This document shows, piece after piece, positions 32,915 through 41,660 of a stretch of DNA of 64,000 nt (positions within the stretch are counted from its first letter, which is position 1; every line of letters begins with the position of its first letter). Made by a program: the position numbers and the translations under genes. Source of the DNA: an uncultured bacterium (GTDB taxonomy: Bacteria; Bacillota; Clostridia; Oscillospirales; Oscillospiraceae); the NCBI GenBank assembly GCA_947073515.1, contig CAMTMC010000004.1, positions 1 through 64,000 of the forward strand. The letters run 5' to 3'. The notes beneath the pieces were generated by a model. That model had not been told where the DNA came from, searched no databases, and saw only the letters and a program-made list of their open reading frames with translations.

Positions 32915-34153
32915 ATGAGCAACACGTTAACGGGCGCCCTAATCATCGGCCAGTCCGGCGGCCCCACCGCTGTCATCAACGCCAGCGCCCAGGGCGTCAT
33001 CCAGACCGCGCTGAAGGCTGACTGTATCACCTGTGTGCTGGGCGCCGCCCACGGCATCAAGGGTGTGCTGGAGGACAAGCTGTATGATATGGGGCAGGAG
33101 TCCCCCGCCGAGTTGGATCTGCTCCAGTTCACCCCCTCCTCCGCCCTGGGCTCCTGCCGGTATAAGCTGGCCGACCCGGATCAGGACGACACCGACTACA
33201 AGCGTATTCTGGAGACGTTCCAGAAGCACGACGTGCGTTACTTCCTGTACAACGGCGGCAACGACTCTATGGACACCTGCAACAAGATCTCCAAGTATAT
33301 GCAGAAGGTTGGCTATGAGTGCCGCATCATCGGCGTGCCCAAAACTATTGATAACGACCTGAACGGCACCGACCACTGCCCCGGCTTCGCCTCCGCCGCC
33401 AAATATATCGCCACCACCTGCGCCGAGGTGTGGCACGACGCCCATGTGTACGACACCGGCATGGTCACCATCCTGGAGATTATGGGCCGCCACGCCGGCT
33501 GGCTGGCCGGCTCCGCGGCCCTGGCCTCTCTGGCTGGCTGCGGCCCCGACCTGATCTACCTGCCCGAGACCGATTTCGACCTCACTGACTTCCTGGACGA
33601 TGTGGGCCGCGTCTACCGCAACACCGGCAACTGCCTGGTGGCGGTGTCTGAGGGCATCCACCACGCCAACGGCCAGTTCGTGTCTGAGGCCAAGACCTCC
33701 GCCACAGACGGCTTCGGCCACGCCCAGCTGGGCGGCCTGGCCTCCCAGCTGGCCGACGCGGTCAAGATGGAGACCGGCGCCAAGGTCCGGGGGATCGAGC
33801 TGTCCCTCCTCCAGCGGTGCGGCTCCCATGTGGCCTCCCGTACGGACATTGACGAGGCCTATCTGGCCGGCAAGGCCGCTGTGGAGGCCGCCATCTCCGG
33901 CGTCACCGACAAGATGGTGGCCTTCCAGTGCGACCGGGAGAACGGCTACCGGTGCGAGACTGTCCTCCAGCCTCTGGACATTGTGGCCAACATTGAGAAG
34001 AAGGTCCCCCGTGAGTGGATCAACGCCTCCGGGAACGGCGTGGAGCAGCCCTTCATTGACTATGTGCTCCCCCTCATCCAGGGTGAGGCCAACGGCCCCA
34101 AGGAGAACGCCCTCCCCCGCTTCGCCCGCCTGAAGAAGGTCCTGGCCAAGTAA
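32915..34153 (+). CDS. pfp: Pyrophosphate-dependent phosphofructokinase
   Basis: A 412-residue enzyme phosphorylating fructose-6-phosphate with PPi. The IGQSGGPTAVIN start, NGGNDSMDT in place of the ATP-type GGDGT, and PKTIDNDL with the catalytic lysine motif mark the PPi-using class. IMGRHAGWLAG follows. GGAGG precedes the ATG. Reversible PPi-PFK lets the cell run glycolysis economically. Confidence 0.94.
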   Translation: MSNTLTGALIIGQSGGPTAVINASAQGVIQTALKADCITCVLGAAHGIKGVLEDKLYDMGQESPAELDLLQFTPSSALGSCRYKLADPDQDDTDYKRILETFQKHDVRYFLYNGGNDSMDTCNKISKYMQKVGYECRIIGVPKTIDNDLNGTDHCPGFASAAKYIATTCAEVWHDAHVYDTGMVTILEIMGRHAGWLAGSAALASLAGCGPDLIYLPETDFDLTDFLDDVGRVYRNTGNCLVAVSEGIHHANGQFVSEAKTSATDGFGHAQLGGLASQLADAVKMETGAKVRGIELSLLQRCGSHVASRTDIDEAYLAGKAAVEAAISGVTDKMVAFQCDRENGYRCETVLQPLDIVANIEKKVPREWINASGNGVEQPFIDYVLPLIQGEANGPKENALPRFARLKKVLAK

Positions 34154-34164
34154 ATCATAACGTT

Positions 34165-34192
34165 ACAGCCCGCCCTGGATAGGGCGGGCTGT
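34165..34192 (+). terminator. Terminator of pfp
   Basis: 12-bp arms (34165-34176 and 34181-34192, ACAGCCCGCCCT type) with loop GGAT, then GTATTT. Confidence 0.85.
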
Positions 34193-34228
34193 GTATTTAA
34201 AAATGTCCTTGAAAATCATTTTAATAGC

Positions 34229-34714
34229 TTGTATGATCAGGTTATCTGGCCAGAAATTCCGTATCGTTTGGAGGCAATTCATTTGAGAATTGAGAGATTT
34301 CAAGGCATTACCATCGCCTATATGCGTCGAATTGGCGCATATGGGCCCCAAAATTATCAACTGATGGAGGATTTTAAGGCTTTTTTAGCAAATCATGGTC
34401 TATTCCACTCGAAAGTCACTATATTAGGTATTCCACTGGATAACCCGGGGATCACACCGGCAGATCAGCTAAGATATGATGTCGGCCTGGTTATCTCCAA
34501 GGATACAGCAATTCCTTTACCTACTCGTAAAATCGACAATGGAGCGTATGCTGTCTTTGAAATCCCGCATACACAGCACGCTGTATCATCCTTTTGGCAA
34601 ACGATTGGGCAACTAACCTTATCCATAGACAATACAAGACCGATCATCGAGCGGTATTCTACCGATAAAATCGACAAAAATTTGTGTGAGTTTTGTATTC
34701 CAATTACTCCGTAA
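34229..34714 (+). CDS. GyrI-like effector-binding protein, perhaps a truncated AraC regulator
   Basis: A 161-residue protein from TTG 34229. It begins with strands (IHLRIERFQGITIAYMRRIGAYG) and includes GIPLDNPGITPADQLRYDVGLVI, the standard GyrI-like small-molecule-binding fold. The same frame stays protein-like for several codons upstream (ENHFNSLYDQ), which resembles the linker after an AraC HTH; the HTH itself is absent because the pfp terminator lies there. So it is either a stand-alone binder or a remnant. Low GC compared with its neighbours suggests transfer. It overlaps the convergent gene by 11 bases. Confidence 0.7.
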   Translation: MYDQVIWPEIPYRLEAIHLRIERFQGITIAYMRRIGAYGPQNYQLMEDFKAFLANHGLFHSKVTILGIPLDNPGITPADQLRYDVGLVISKDTAIPLPTRKIDNGAYAVFEIPHTQHAVSSFWQTIGQLTLSIDNTRPIIERYSTDKIDKNLCEFCIPITP

Positions 34715-35597
34715 AAAACGTTAGTTGCCGGTCGCCATAACTCCGGGTGGCGGCGGAGATAATATGCCTCATCTCGTACAGCAGGCCCAGCTCCCGGCAC
34801 CGGGCGGAAAAAACCTCCCACAGCTCCCTGGCCCGAGGGCTGGCGCAGGAGTAGCGGGCCCCGTACCGCCTCCGGTACCTCTCCCCCAGCCCCTGTCCAG
34901 GAAAAGCCCCTTCCAGGCCGTTGAGAAAATAGTCCCGCTGGCCCTCCCGCATGGTCACCCCAAAGGCGGCGTAGACGAACCTCGCCCCCGCCCGGGCGGC
35001 GCTGTCCACCACTGACAGGATATTCTCCTTGGAATCCTCCAGCCAAGGCAGAACCGGCATGAGGAGAACCCCAGAGAAAACCCCCGCTTGGGACAGCTTC
35101 TTCAGGGCCGCCAACCGCCGGCTAGGGGACGGCGCGCGGGGCTCGATCTTGGCCGCCAGGCTGTCATCTGTGGTGGTGACCGTCAGCTTGCAGACCACCG
35201 GCGAGTGCCCCTGGATCAGCTGATACAGGTCAATATCCCGGGCAATCAGGTCGCTTTTGGTCGCCACCGCCACCCCGCACTGGTAGGCGTCAATAAGCTC
35301 CAGGGCGTGGCGGGTCAGCTGGAGCTCCCGCTCAAAGGGGTTATAGGGGTCGCTCATCGCGCCCATAGAGATGAATGCGGGCCGTACCTTCCGGGCCAGG
35401 TCGTCCCGAAGCAGGGGCAGGGCGTCCGCCTTGGCCTTCACCCGGTCAAAGTCCGGATTTTGGTAACAGGAGCTGCGGCTGTCGCAGTAGAGGCAGCCGT
35501 GACAGCACCCCCGATAGAGATTCATGGTGTGGTCGGTGCCGAACCACTCCGTGGATTTGCTCCGGTGGAGCAGATGCTTGGCGGCGATGTAGTCCAT
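34704..35597 (-). CDS. Radical SAM protein, spore photoproduct lyase-like (Rv2578c family)
   Basis: A 297-residue protein with GCCHGCLYCDSRSSC containing the cluster cysteines, MGAMSDPYNPFERELQLTR and ATKSDLIARDIDLYQLI, typical of the SPL-like radical SAM family found beside DNA repair genes. It is not the canonical SplB. Divergent from DNA polymerase IV, so a DNA-related role is plausible. AAAGGAGG precedes the ATG. Confidence 0.85.
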   Translation of the reverse strand: MDYIAAKHLLHRSKSTEWFGTDHTMNLYRGCCHGCLYCDSRSSCYQNPDFDRVKAKADALPLLRDDLARKVRPAFISMGAMSDPYNPFERELQLTRHALELIDAYQCGVAVATKSDLIARDIDLYQLIQGHSPVVCKLTVTTTDDSLAAKIEPRAPSPSRRLAALKKLSQAGVFSGVLLMPVLPWLEDSKENILSVVDSAARAGARFVYAAFGVTMREGQRDYFLNGLEGAFPGQGLGERYRRRYGARYSCASPRARELWEVFSARCRELGLLYEMRHIISAATRSYGDRQLTFFTE

Positions 35598-35664
35598 TCC
35601 CTCTCACCTCCTTTTGATCCTACCAGCCACGCTGTAATTTGTCAAGGAAAATAAGAACATAGGT

Positions 35665-35692
35665 TTGATTTTTCGCTCCGATGTGATATAAT
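35665..35692 (+). promoter_or_regulatory. Promoter of dinB
   Basis: TTGATT (35665-35670), 16-base spacer, TATAAT (35687-35692), 20 bases before the start codon. No clear LexA box seen. Confidence 0.75.
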
Positions 35693-35711
35693 ACCCTTGG
35701 GAGGTGTGGAC

Positions 35712-36956
35712 ATGGACCGTGTGATTTTCCACTGCGACTTGAACAGCTTTTACGCCTCGGTGGAGCTTCTGGAGTACCCTGACCTGCGCCACCGCCCGGT
35801 GGCGGTGTGCGGCGACCCCAAGAGCCGCCACGGCATCATCCTGGCGAAAAACGAGCCCGCCAAGGCCTTTGGGGTTAAGACCGCTGAGACCATCTGGCAG
35901 GCCAAGAAAAAATGCCCGGATCTGGTTCTCCTCCCCGCCCACCACAGCAGATACCAGGCGCTTTCCCGACAAGTAAATCTCCTTTACCAGGAGTACACCG
36001 ACCTGGTTGAGCCCTTTGGCATTGATGAGAGCTGGCTGGATCTCACTGGCACCCTGCACCTGTTCGGCGGTGACCCGGCGGCGCTGGCCGACCAGATCCG
36101 GGAGGAGGTCCGCCGCCGCTTGGGGCTGACCATCTCAGTGGGGGCCTCCTTCAACAAGGTATTCGCCAAGCTGGGCAGCGACTATAAAAAGCCGGACGCC
36201 ACCACCCTCATTACCCGGGAAAACTTCCGGCGGATCGTGTGGCCCCTGCCGGTCACCGATCTGCTATATGTGGGCCGGGCGGCGGCCAAGGTGTTCGACC
36301 GCTTCGGCATCCGCACCATTGGGGACCTGGCCGCCTTCGACCGGGAGCGTCTGTACCATCTTCTGGGAAAAAACGGGGCCCAGCTCCACGATTTCGCCAG
36401 CGGGGCGGATCGCTCCCCGGTGGCGCCCGCCGCCCAGTACACGCCGCCCAAGTCGGTGGGCAGCGGGTACACCTTTCCCCAGAACCTCCAGGGCCGGGAC
36501 GAGATCAAAGCCGGCATCGCCCAGCTGGCCGACCAGGTGGCCGTCCGCCTACGGAAGCACGGCATGAAATGTCAAGGTGTTTCACTTGCCATCCGGGACC
36601 CGGCATTTCAGGATGTGGGCCGGCAGCAGCGGCTGGATCCTCCCACTGATCTGGCACGGGAGCTGACCCAGGCGGCGGTGGCCCTGGCGGACCAGTTCTG
36701 GAACATGGGCAACCCGGTGCGGGCCATGACAGTCACCGCAATCTATCTCCTCCCCGCCGAGGACGCCGGCGCCCAGCTGGATCTGTTCACCCAGGATCAG
36801 CACCAGCGGCGGGAGCGGCTGGAGAAGCTGGAAGGAGCTCTGGACGCCATCCGGGCGAAGTATGGAGATGGAGCCATCGCCCCCGCCTCCGCCCCTCGGG
36901 ACCCGGGCCAGGAGCGTCACGCCCCGCCGCCAGGGGGAACAAGTTTGGAGATGTGA
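35712..36956 (+). CDS. dinB: DNA polymerase IV (Y-family)
   Basis: A 414-residue translesion polymerase from ATG 35712 (GGAGG 8 bases upstream). HCDLNSFYASVELLE gives the first metal-binding Asp, the steric-gate region and fingers follow, and GIDESWLDLTGTLHLFG supplies the second acidic pair (DE). A helix-hairpin-helix region (LLYVGRAAAKVFDRFGIRTIGDLA) and a little-finger domain complete the protein. Copies past DNA damage with low fidelity. Confidence 0.94.
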   Translation: MDRVIFHCDLNSFYASVELLEYPDLRHRPVAVCGDPKSRHGIILAKNEPAKAFGVKTAETIWQAKKKCPDLVLLPAHHSRYQALSRQVNLLYQEYTDLVEPFGIDESWLDLTGTLHLFGGDPAALADQIREEVRRRLGLTISVGASFNKVFAKLGSDYKKPDATTLITRENFRRIVWPLPVTDLLYVGRAAAKVFDRFGIRTIGDLAAFDRERLYHLLGKNGAQLHDFASGADRSPVAPAAQYTPPKSVGSGYTFPQNLQGRDEIKAGIAQLADQVAVRLRKHGMKCQGVSLAIRDPAFQDVGRQQRLDPPTDLARELTQAAVALADQFWNMGNPVRAMTVTAIYLLPAEDAGAQLDLFTQDQHQRRERLEKLEGALDAIRAKYGDGAIAPASAPRDPGQERHAPPPGGTSLEM

Positions 36957-37055
36957 CACTCTCTCCTTTTGGGAAAAACTTCATTTTTCTTGCTTTTAGG
37001 TTGGGACCGGTATATACTGAAAGCAGTTCATATTGTTTGGGAAAGGAGCTTTTCA

Positions 37056-37256
37056 ATGGACAGCAAGCAAAAAAAGATCTTAATTAGTGGGCTGCTCTTG
37101 CTCTGGAGCTTTGTGATTTCCGCCGCCGGGTTCTACGTAATGGGCTATATGTCGGACTTCTCCTTTGGCATAAAATGGCTGCTCAACTTCCTTTTCGCAA
37201 CGCCTCCCATCATCGTACTTCAGATCATCGGCGGGATGTTCAAAAAGAAGGTATGA
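37056..37256 (+). CDS. Small two-helix membrane protein
   Basis: A 66-residue protein from ATG 37056 (AAAGGAG upstream). Two membrane helices (about 8-29 and 39-59) join a short charged loop, with a lysine-rich C-terminus. It precedes the phosphate transporter gene by 43 bases. No family is recognised. Confidence 0.6.
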   Translation: MDSKQKKILISGLLLLWSFVISAAGFYVMGYMSDFSFGIKWLLNFLFATPPIIVLQIIGGMFKKKV

Positions 37257-37278
37257 AGGTGGAGGACAACCGCATAAT

Positions 37279-37315
37279 TTGGGGCATGGAGGTGAGTCCA
37301 TGCCCCAATCTTTTT
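37279..37315 (+). promoter_or_regulatory. Terminator-like hairpin enclosing the pit ribosome binding site
   Basis: TTGGGGCATGGA (37279-37290) pairs perfectly with TCCATGCCCCAA (37297-37308), loop GGTGAG, then TCTTTTT. The loop holds the Shine-Dalgarno and the 3' arm the start codon, so it could be both an attenuator and a translation switch. Confidence 0.7.
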
Positions 37316-38331
37316 CCGCCTTTTTCAGCCAAATATTACAAAATCCCGCCCTGGCGGCGGTTGTCCTGCTCACTTTGGCCGTTGTCCTGGTCAACGGCTG
37401 GACGGATGCCCCCAACGCCATCGCCAGCGTGGTGGTCACCGGCGCCCTCCCCTTCCGCCCCGCTGTTTTCATGGCGGCGGTGTGCAATTTCCTGGGGGTG
37501 CTGTGCCTCGTCTCCGTCAACGCCTCGGTGGCGGAGACGGTATACTCCATCGCCTCCTTTGGGGGCGGTACCCGGGACGCCCTCACCGCCCTGTGCGCCG
37601 CTATGGCGGCTGTCGTCCTGTGGGCGGCGGCGGCCTGGCTGTTTGGCATCCCCACCAGCGAAAGCCACGCCCTGGTCGCCGGGGTATCCGGAGCAGCGGT
37701 GGCCCTGAACGGCGGTCTGTCCTGCATCCGCTGGGAGAGCTGGGGCAAGGTGCTTCTGGGCCTGCTCCTGTCCTCCGCGGCCGGATTCTGGGCGGGCCGG
37801 TCGGTAGGGAATTCCCTGAAATCTGTAAAGTGGAATAACCGTATATTCCTTTTGGCGCAGCTCCCTGGAGCGGCGGGCACCGCTTTCCTCCACGGGGCTC
37901 AGGACGGCCAGAAATTCTTGGGGATCTTCCTGCTGGGGACAGCCCTGGCCCAAGGGCGGGCGGACGAGCAGACCTTCCTCATCCCCCTGTGGCTCATGGC
38001 CCTGTGCGCCCTCTTTATGGCCCTGGGCACCCTCATGGGCGGGCGGCGGATCATCGACACCGTAGGCCGGAAGATGGTCCAGCTTGACCCCCGGGAGGGC
38101 TTCTCCGCAGACCTGGGAAATATCTGCTGCCTGCTGGTCTCCACCCTGCTGGGCCTGCCCGTGTCCACCACCCACACCCGCGCCGCCGCCTTACTGGGGG
38201 TAGGCTCTGCTGGAGGAGGCCGTGTGGACTGGACGACCGCCGGCAAAATTGCCCTGGCCTGGGCCCTTACTCTCCCCGGCTGCATGGCTATTGGCTACTG
38301 GATGGCCAAAGTGTTCCTGTCCCTCTTTTAG
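37300..38331 (+). CDS. pit: PiT-family inorganic phosphate transporter
   Basis: A 343-residue membrane protein from ATG 37300 (GGAGGTGAG upstream, inside a hairpin). NGWTDAPNAIASVVVTGAL near residue 35 and GLPVSTTHTRAAALLG near residue 285 are the two PiT signature repeats. About ten membrane spans. Takes up phosphate with a cation gradient. No PhoU-like gene is adjacent. Confidence 0.88.
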   Translation: MPQSFSAFFSQILQNPALAAVVLLTLAVVLVNGWTDAPNAIASVVVTGALPFRPAVFMAAVCNFLGVLCLVSVNASVAETVYSIASFGGGTRDALTALCAAMAAVVLWAAAAWLFGIPTSESHALVAGVSGAAVALNGGLSCIRWESWGKVLLGLLLSSAAGFWAGRSVGNSLKSVKWNNRIFLLAQLPGAAGTAFLHGAQDGQKFLGIFLLGTALAQGRADEQTFLIPLWLMALCALFMALGTLMGGRRIIDTVGRKMVQLDPREGFSADLGNICCLLVSTLLGLPVSTTHTRAAALLGVGSAGGGRVDWTTAGKIALAWALTLPGCMAIGYWMAKVFLSLF

Positions 38332-38449
38332 CGCCCCGGACCCCGCCTTATCACCCCGCCTTGTCCCAGCGCATAGCCTAATCTGGAAGCAGCCGCACAG
38401 GCGTGCCGGTCGTTCCGGGCGCCGCCGTTTTCAGAAAGGGTCGTACATC

Positions 38450-39235
38450 GTGTTACAAGCAGTTCTCTGGGCCGCCGGGGGGACGGGTTTCACCGCCCTG
38501 ATGACCACCGCCGGAGCCGCAGTCGTATTTTTGTTCCGTCAGAGGGAGGGCTCGGCCTCCCTTCACCGGGTCATGCTGGGCTTTGCCGCCGGGGTGATGA
38601 TCGCCGCCAGCATGTGGTCCCTCCTCATCCCGGCCATCGAGAAGGCGGAGGAGATGGGCTGGCCCGGCTGGCTCCCGGCCGCCGGGGGCTCGGTGCTGGG
38701 CATCGCCTTCCTGCTGCTCATGGACGCGCTTCTCCCCCACCTGTCCCCCGAGTCCTTCCACGTCCACCAGAAGCCCAGCCGCACCGCCCTGCTGGTGCTG
38801 GCCGTCACCCTGCACAACATCCCCGAGGGGATGGCAGTGGGGGTCTCCTTCGCCCTGGCCGCCCAGAGCGGCGAACCGGGCCTGCTCACCGCCGCCCTGG
38901 CCCTGGCCATGGGCATCGGGATTCAGAATTTCCCGGAGGGGGCGGCCATCTCTCTCCCTCTTCAGCAGGAGGGGATGTCCCGGGGAAAATCCTTCCTCAT
39001 GGGGGCCGCCTCCGGACTGGTGGAGCCGGTGTTCGCTGTCCTCACGGTACTGACGGCGGGATTTGTCCAGCCCCTGCTCCCCTGGCTGCTGTCCTTCGCC
39101 GCCGGCGCTATGCTCTATGTGGTGGTAGAGGAGCTCATCCCCGAGGCCAACCTCTCCCAGGGCGGCCACTCGGGCACCCTGGGGGTGATGGCCGGGTTCC
39201 TGATCATGATGATTTTGGACGTGGCCCTGGGATAA
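38450..39235 (+). CDS. ZIP-family metal transporter
   Basis: A 261-residue membrane protein. No ATG fits; GTG 38450 follows GAAAGGG and opens MLQAVLWAAGGTGFTAL. The metal path motifs TLHNIPEGMAVG and GIQNFPEGAAIS (HNxPEG and QNxPEG) in helices 4 and 5 are diagnostic. GufA/ZupT-like importer of zinc or other divalent ions. Confidence 0.9.
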   Translation: MLQAVLWAAGGTGFTALMTTAGAAVVFLFRQREGSASLHRVMLGFAAGVMIAASMWSLLIPAIEKAEEMGWPGWLPAAGGSVLGIAFLLLMDALLPHLSPESFHVHQKPSRTALLVLAVTLHNIPEGMAVGVSFALAAQSGEPGLLTAALALAMGIGIQNFPEGAAISLPLQQEGMSRGKSFLMGAASGLVEPVFAVLTVLTAGFVQPLLPWLLSFAAGAMLYVVVEELIPEANLSQGGHSGTLGVMAGFLIMMILDVALG

Positions 39236-39270
39236 AAGAGCCAGGCTCCCTGACAGGGAGTCCGGCTTTA
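39236..39270. terminator. Bidirectional terminator between ZIP gene and sigG
   Basis: AGCCAGGCTCCCT pairs with AGGGAGTCCGGCTT with loop GAC; TTTTATC follows on the minus strand. Confidence 0.75.
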
Positions 39271-40038
39271 CATCTCTTTTCGTATCTGCCTCAGCGCGTT
39301 TTTTTCCAGCCGGGACACCTGGGCCTGAGAGATCCCGATCTCCGCTGACACCTCCATCTGAGTTTTCCCCTGGAAAAACCGCATGGACAGGATTTTCCGC
39401 TCCCGCTGGGTCAGGTGGCCCACCGCCTCCTTCAAGGCGATGCGCTCCACCCAAGTCTCGTCGTTGTTTTTGGTGTCCTTCACCTGATCCATGACGCAGA
39501 TGGTGTCCCCGCTGTCTGAGTAGACCGGCTCATACAGGGATACCGGCTCTAAAATGGCGTCCAGGGCGAAGACCACGTCCTCCCGTTTGATGTCCAGAAT
39601 TTTGGAGATCTCCTCCACGGTGGGCTCCTTCTGGTGCTGGGCCATGTAGGCCTCTTTGGCCTGGAGCACTTTATAGGCGGTATCCCGCATGGCCCGGGAC
39701 ACCCGCATGGTGCTGTTGTCCCGCAGGTAGCGGCGCACCTCCCCCACGATCATGGGCACGCCGTAGGTGGAAAATTTCACGTCCAGGTCGGTATTGAAGT
39801 TGTCGATGGCCTTAATTAGGCCGATACACCCCACCTGGAACAGGTCGTCGGCGTTCTCCCCCCGGTTGGTAAACCGCTGGATCACCGACAGCACCAACCT
39901 CAGGTTACCGGAGATCAACTCCTCCCTGGCCCGCTGATCCCCCGCCTTTGCCCGGAGGAGCAGAGCCTGGGTCTCCTCGCTTTTCAGTACCTTCAATTTG
40001 GCGGTGTTCACCCCGCAAATCTCCACCTTATGCTGCAT
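39268..40038 (-). CDS. sigG: Sporulation sigma factor SigG
   Basis: A 256-residue sigma-70 factor. The N-terminus VEICGVNTAKLKVLKSEE is the SigG-specific signature. Regions 2 (GNLRLVLSVIQRFTNRGENADDLFQVGCIGLIKAIDNF), 3 and 4 (EVSAEIGISQAQVSRLEKNAL) are complete. Drives late forespore gene expression. The gene lies alone, preceded by a strong hairpin that overlaps its Shine-Dalgarno. Confidence 0.96.
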   Translation of the reverse strand: MQHKVEICGVNTAKLKVLKSEETQALLLRAKAGDQRAREELISGNLRLVLSVIQRFTNRGENADDLFQVGCIGLIKAIDNFNTDLDVKFSTYGVPMIVGEVRRYLRDNSTMRVSRAMRDTAYKVLQAKEAYMAQHQKEPTVEEISKILDIKREDVVFALDAILEPVSLYEPVYSDSGDTICVMDQVKDTKNNDETWVERIALKEAVGHLTQRERKILSMRFFQGKTQMEVSAEIGISQAQVSRLEKNALRQIRKEM

Positions 40039-40039
40039 G

Positions 40040-40090
40040 AAAAAACCTCCCGCCCCGGCGATACTTTATTTCCAGTATCTCCGGGGCGGG
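40040..40090 (-). promoter_or_regulatory. Long hairpin with U-run directly before sigG
   Basis: Arms 40049-40065 and 40074-40090 (CCCGCCCCGG-type, 17 bp with one mismatch) followed on the minus strand by AGGTTTTTTC and the sigG ATG. Shaped like a terminator but including the GGGAGG of sigG, so a leader attenuator is possible. Confidence 0.7.
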
Positions 40091-40152
40091 GACTTTCATA
40101 CGGCGGCGGGCCGCCCTAAATTTTTTATCGTCTGACTGCTTTCGATGGATTT

Positions 40153-40707
40153 TTACCGCTGCTTAGGCTTCTTGTTCAGCTTGAGGGAGATCCCCCGCTG
40201 GGCCGCCGCACGCTGGAGAGCGGCGGCCATCTTGGCGGCCCGGGCCTTCTGCTCCTCGTCACCGGGCGTCTCCATCCGGACGCCCTCCACAGCACCGCGC
40301 AGCTCCTCCAGCTCCAGCAGATATACAGCTGTTAAGTATAACCCCTTTCTCCGTCCATCGTTCCAATGCTCCAGCAGGTAATCCAGGATGGCCCGTTTCT
40401 CCTCCAGCTCTGCTGTGTAGGCTTCCATCCCCATCCGCTGGACTCGCTCCATGTCCGTCCGCATCCGGCTGGTGGGCAAAAAGGAGTCGTACTGATCCAC
40501 ACCCTCATACTTCTCACAGGGGTAGTCCTTGCAGGCGGCGCAGAAGTCAAAGATCCCCCTGTCCCGGGCGCACTTGGCCTTGGGACAGCTCTGCTGGCCC
40601 GCTCCCCCGCCGCAGCCCGGGCAGTAGCCCCCCACATTCATCTGGCACAGCAGACAGTTCAGCCCGCACAGGGCCACCCGGGGATCTTTCCGCATTAATC
40701 CTTTCAT
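40153..40707 (-). CDS. DUF3795-type cysteine-rich protein
   Basis: A 184-residue protein. The N-terminal half has many cysteines in pairs (CGLNCLLC, CPGCGGG, SCPKAKCARDRGIFDFCAACKDYPCEKY), the pattern of DUF3795 proteins, presumed metal binding. The C-terminal half is helical and basic. AGGAGG precedes the ATG. Function unknown. Confidence 0.75.
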   Translation of the reverse strand: MKGLMRKDPRVALCGLNCLLCQMNVGGYCPGCGGGAGQQSCPKAKCARDRGIFDFCAACKDYPCEKYEGVDQYDSFLPTSRMRTDMERVQRMGMEAYTAELEEKRAILDYLLEHWNDGRRKGLYLTAVYLLELEELRGAVEGVRMETPGDEEQKARAAKMAAALQRAAAQRGISLKLNKKPKQR

Positions 40708-40721
40708 TTCGTCCTCCTACG

Positions 40722-40751
40722 AAAAGCGGCCCGCTGGACAGCGGACCGCTT
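40722..40751 (-). terminator. Terminator of ireB
   Basis: AAGCGGTCCGCTG pairs with CAGCGGGCCGCTT on the minus strand, ending in TTTT, 14 bases after the ireB stop. Confidence 0.8.
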
Positions 40752-40765
40752 GAAGCCTGTTCGGC

Positions 40766-41017
40766 TTAGTGGCTCAGATAGTACTTGACCAAGGTCTGGA
40801 GCAGCTCGTCCCGGTCCACCTTGCGGATGAGGGCCCGGGCGTTGTTGTGGTTGGTGATATAGGTGGGATCCTCAGACAGGATGTAACCTACAATTTGGTT
40901 GATGGGGTTATAGCCTTTCTCCTGCAAGGCCTGATACACCGTGGACAGGATGGCTTTGATCTCCAGATCCCGCTGGTCACCCAAGCTGAATTTGCGGGTA
41001 AACTCCATCTCTCCCAT
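40766..41017 (-). CDS. ireB: IreB family regulatory phosphoprotein
   Basis: An 83-residue UPF0297 protein: [47 protein letters not shown] is the diagnostic core. In Enterococcus, IreB is phosphorylated by the PASTA kinase IreK and dampens its signalling; a PrkC-type kinase is encoded at 52183-54213. GGGAGG precedes the start. Confidence 0.93.
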   Translation of the reverse strand: MGEMEFTRKFSLGDQRDLEIKAILSTVYQALQEKGYNPINQIVGYILSEDPTYITNHNNARALIRKVDRDELLQTLVKYYLSH

Positions 41018-41155
41018 TCATACACCTCCCAGATAAAAGCTTTATCTTAGTGTACTCCAAAACAACACCGCTGTAAAGGCTTTCGTGAAAATTTAATATA
41101 ATTGAAATAATTCTATGACATGACCACCAACTAGGACAGAGTGGAGCCAATTTTT

Positions 41156-41658
41156 CTAAAACGCGATGTCTTGGAATCCAGTTTGGCTGATTTCCTCGTT
41201 CAAAAGTTGGATACCGATTCCATTTCCGTCATAGTCCTCTGCCCACTGGTAGCTAAACAGTAGATAGAGACACCGCTTCCCCGCCCGACAACTCTCCACG
41301 ATTTTATCTGACTCGATGACCAGACTGTCTAAGGATATCCACTTACGCATCTCCTCCACCGTGTCAATCTCGGGCCACCAGGCGGCGGCCTGCTCTGGAT
41401 CATCAGGCCCATAAGAAAGGCGCTCCTCCTCATTATAGTAGCGGATGATCTCTTTCACGATCGTTTGCTGTAATTCCGGCCACTTTTTCAGGAAGGAATA
41501 AAAACTCTCCTTCTGGCGCTCCGAGATTTCGGTCTGGCTTTCATAGCAGGAGTCAATCATCAGCCCGACCTCTTTTTATGTCCCCAAAAAGCCCAGCTTT
41601 ATACGGCCATTCCAGTAACCTTAGCATCAAGCTCCAACGCTCCAAATGCCTGATCTGT
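41156..41658 (-). pseudogene. DUF6985-like gene broken by frameshifts
   Basis: The open part (41156-41560, starting MIDSCYESQTEISERQ) lacks the usual N-terminus. Upstream, ATG 41658 opens MTDQAFGALELDAK, then a shifted frame reads EWPYKAGLFGDIK, and the third continues KEVGLMIDS. Joined, these give the expected DUF6985 beginning, so two single-base indels (one at an A5 run near 41579) have split the gene. Small genes of this kind can be immunity proteins of toxin systems; no toxin is nearby. Confidence 0.6.
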
Positions 41659-41660
41659 CA

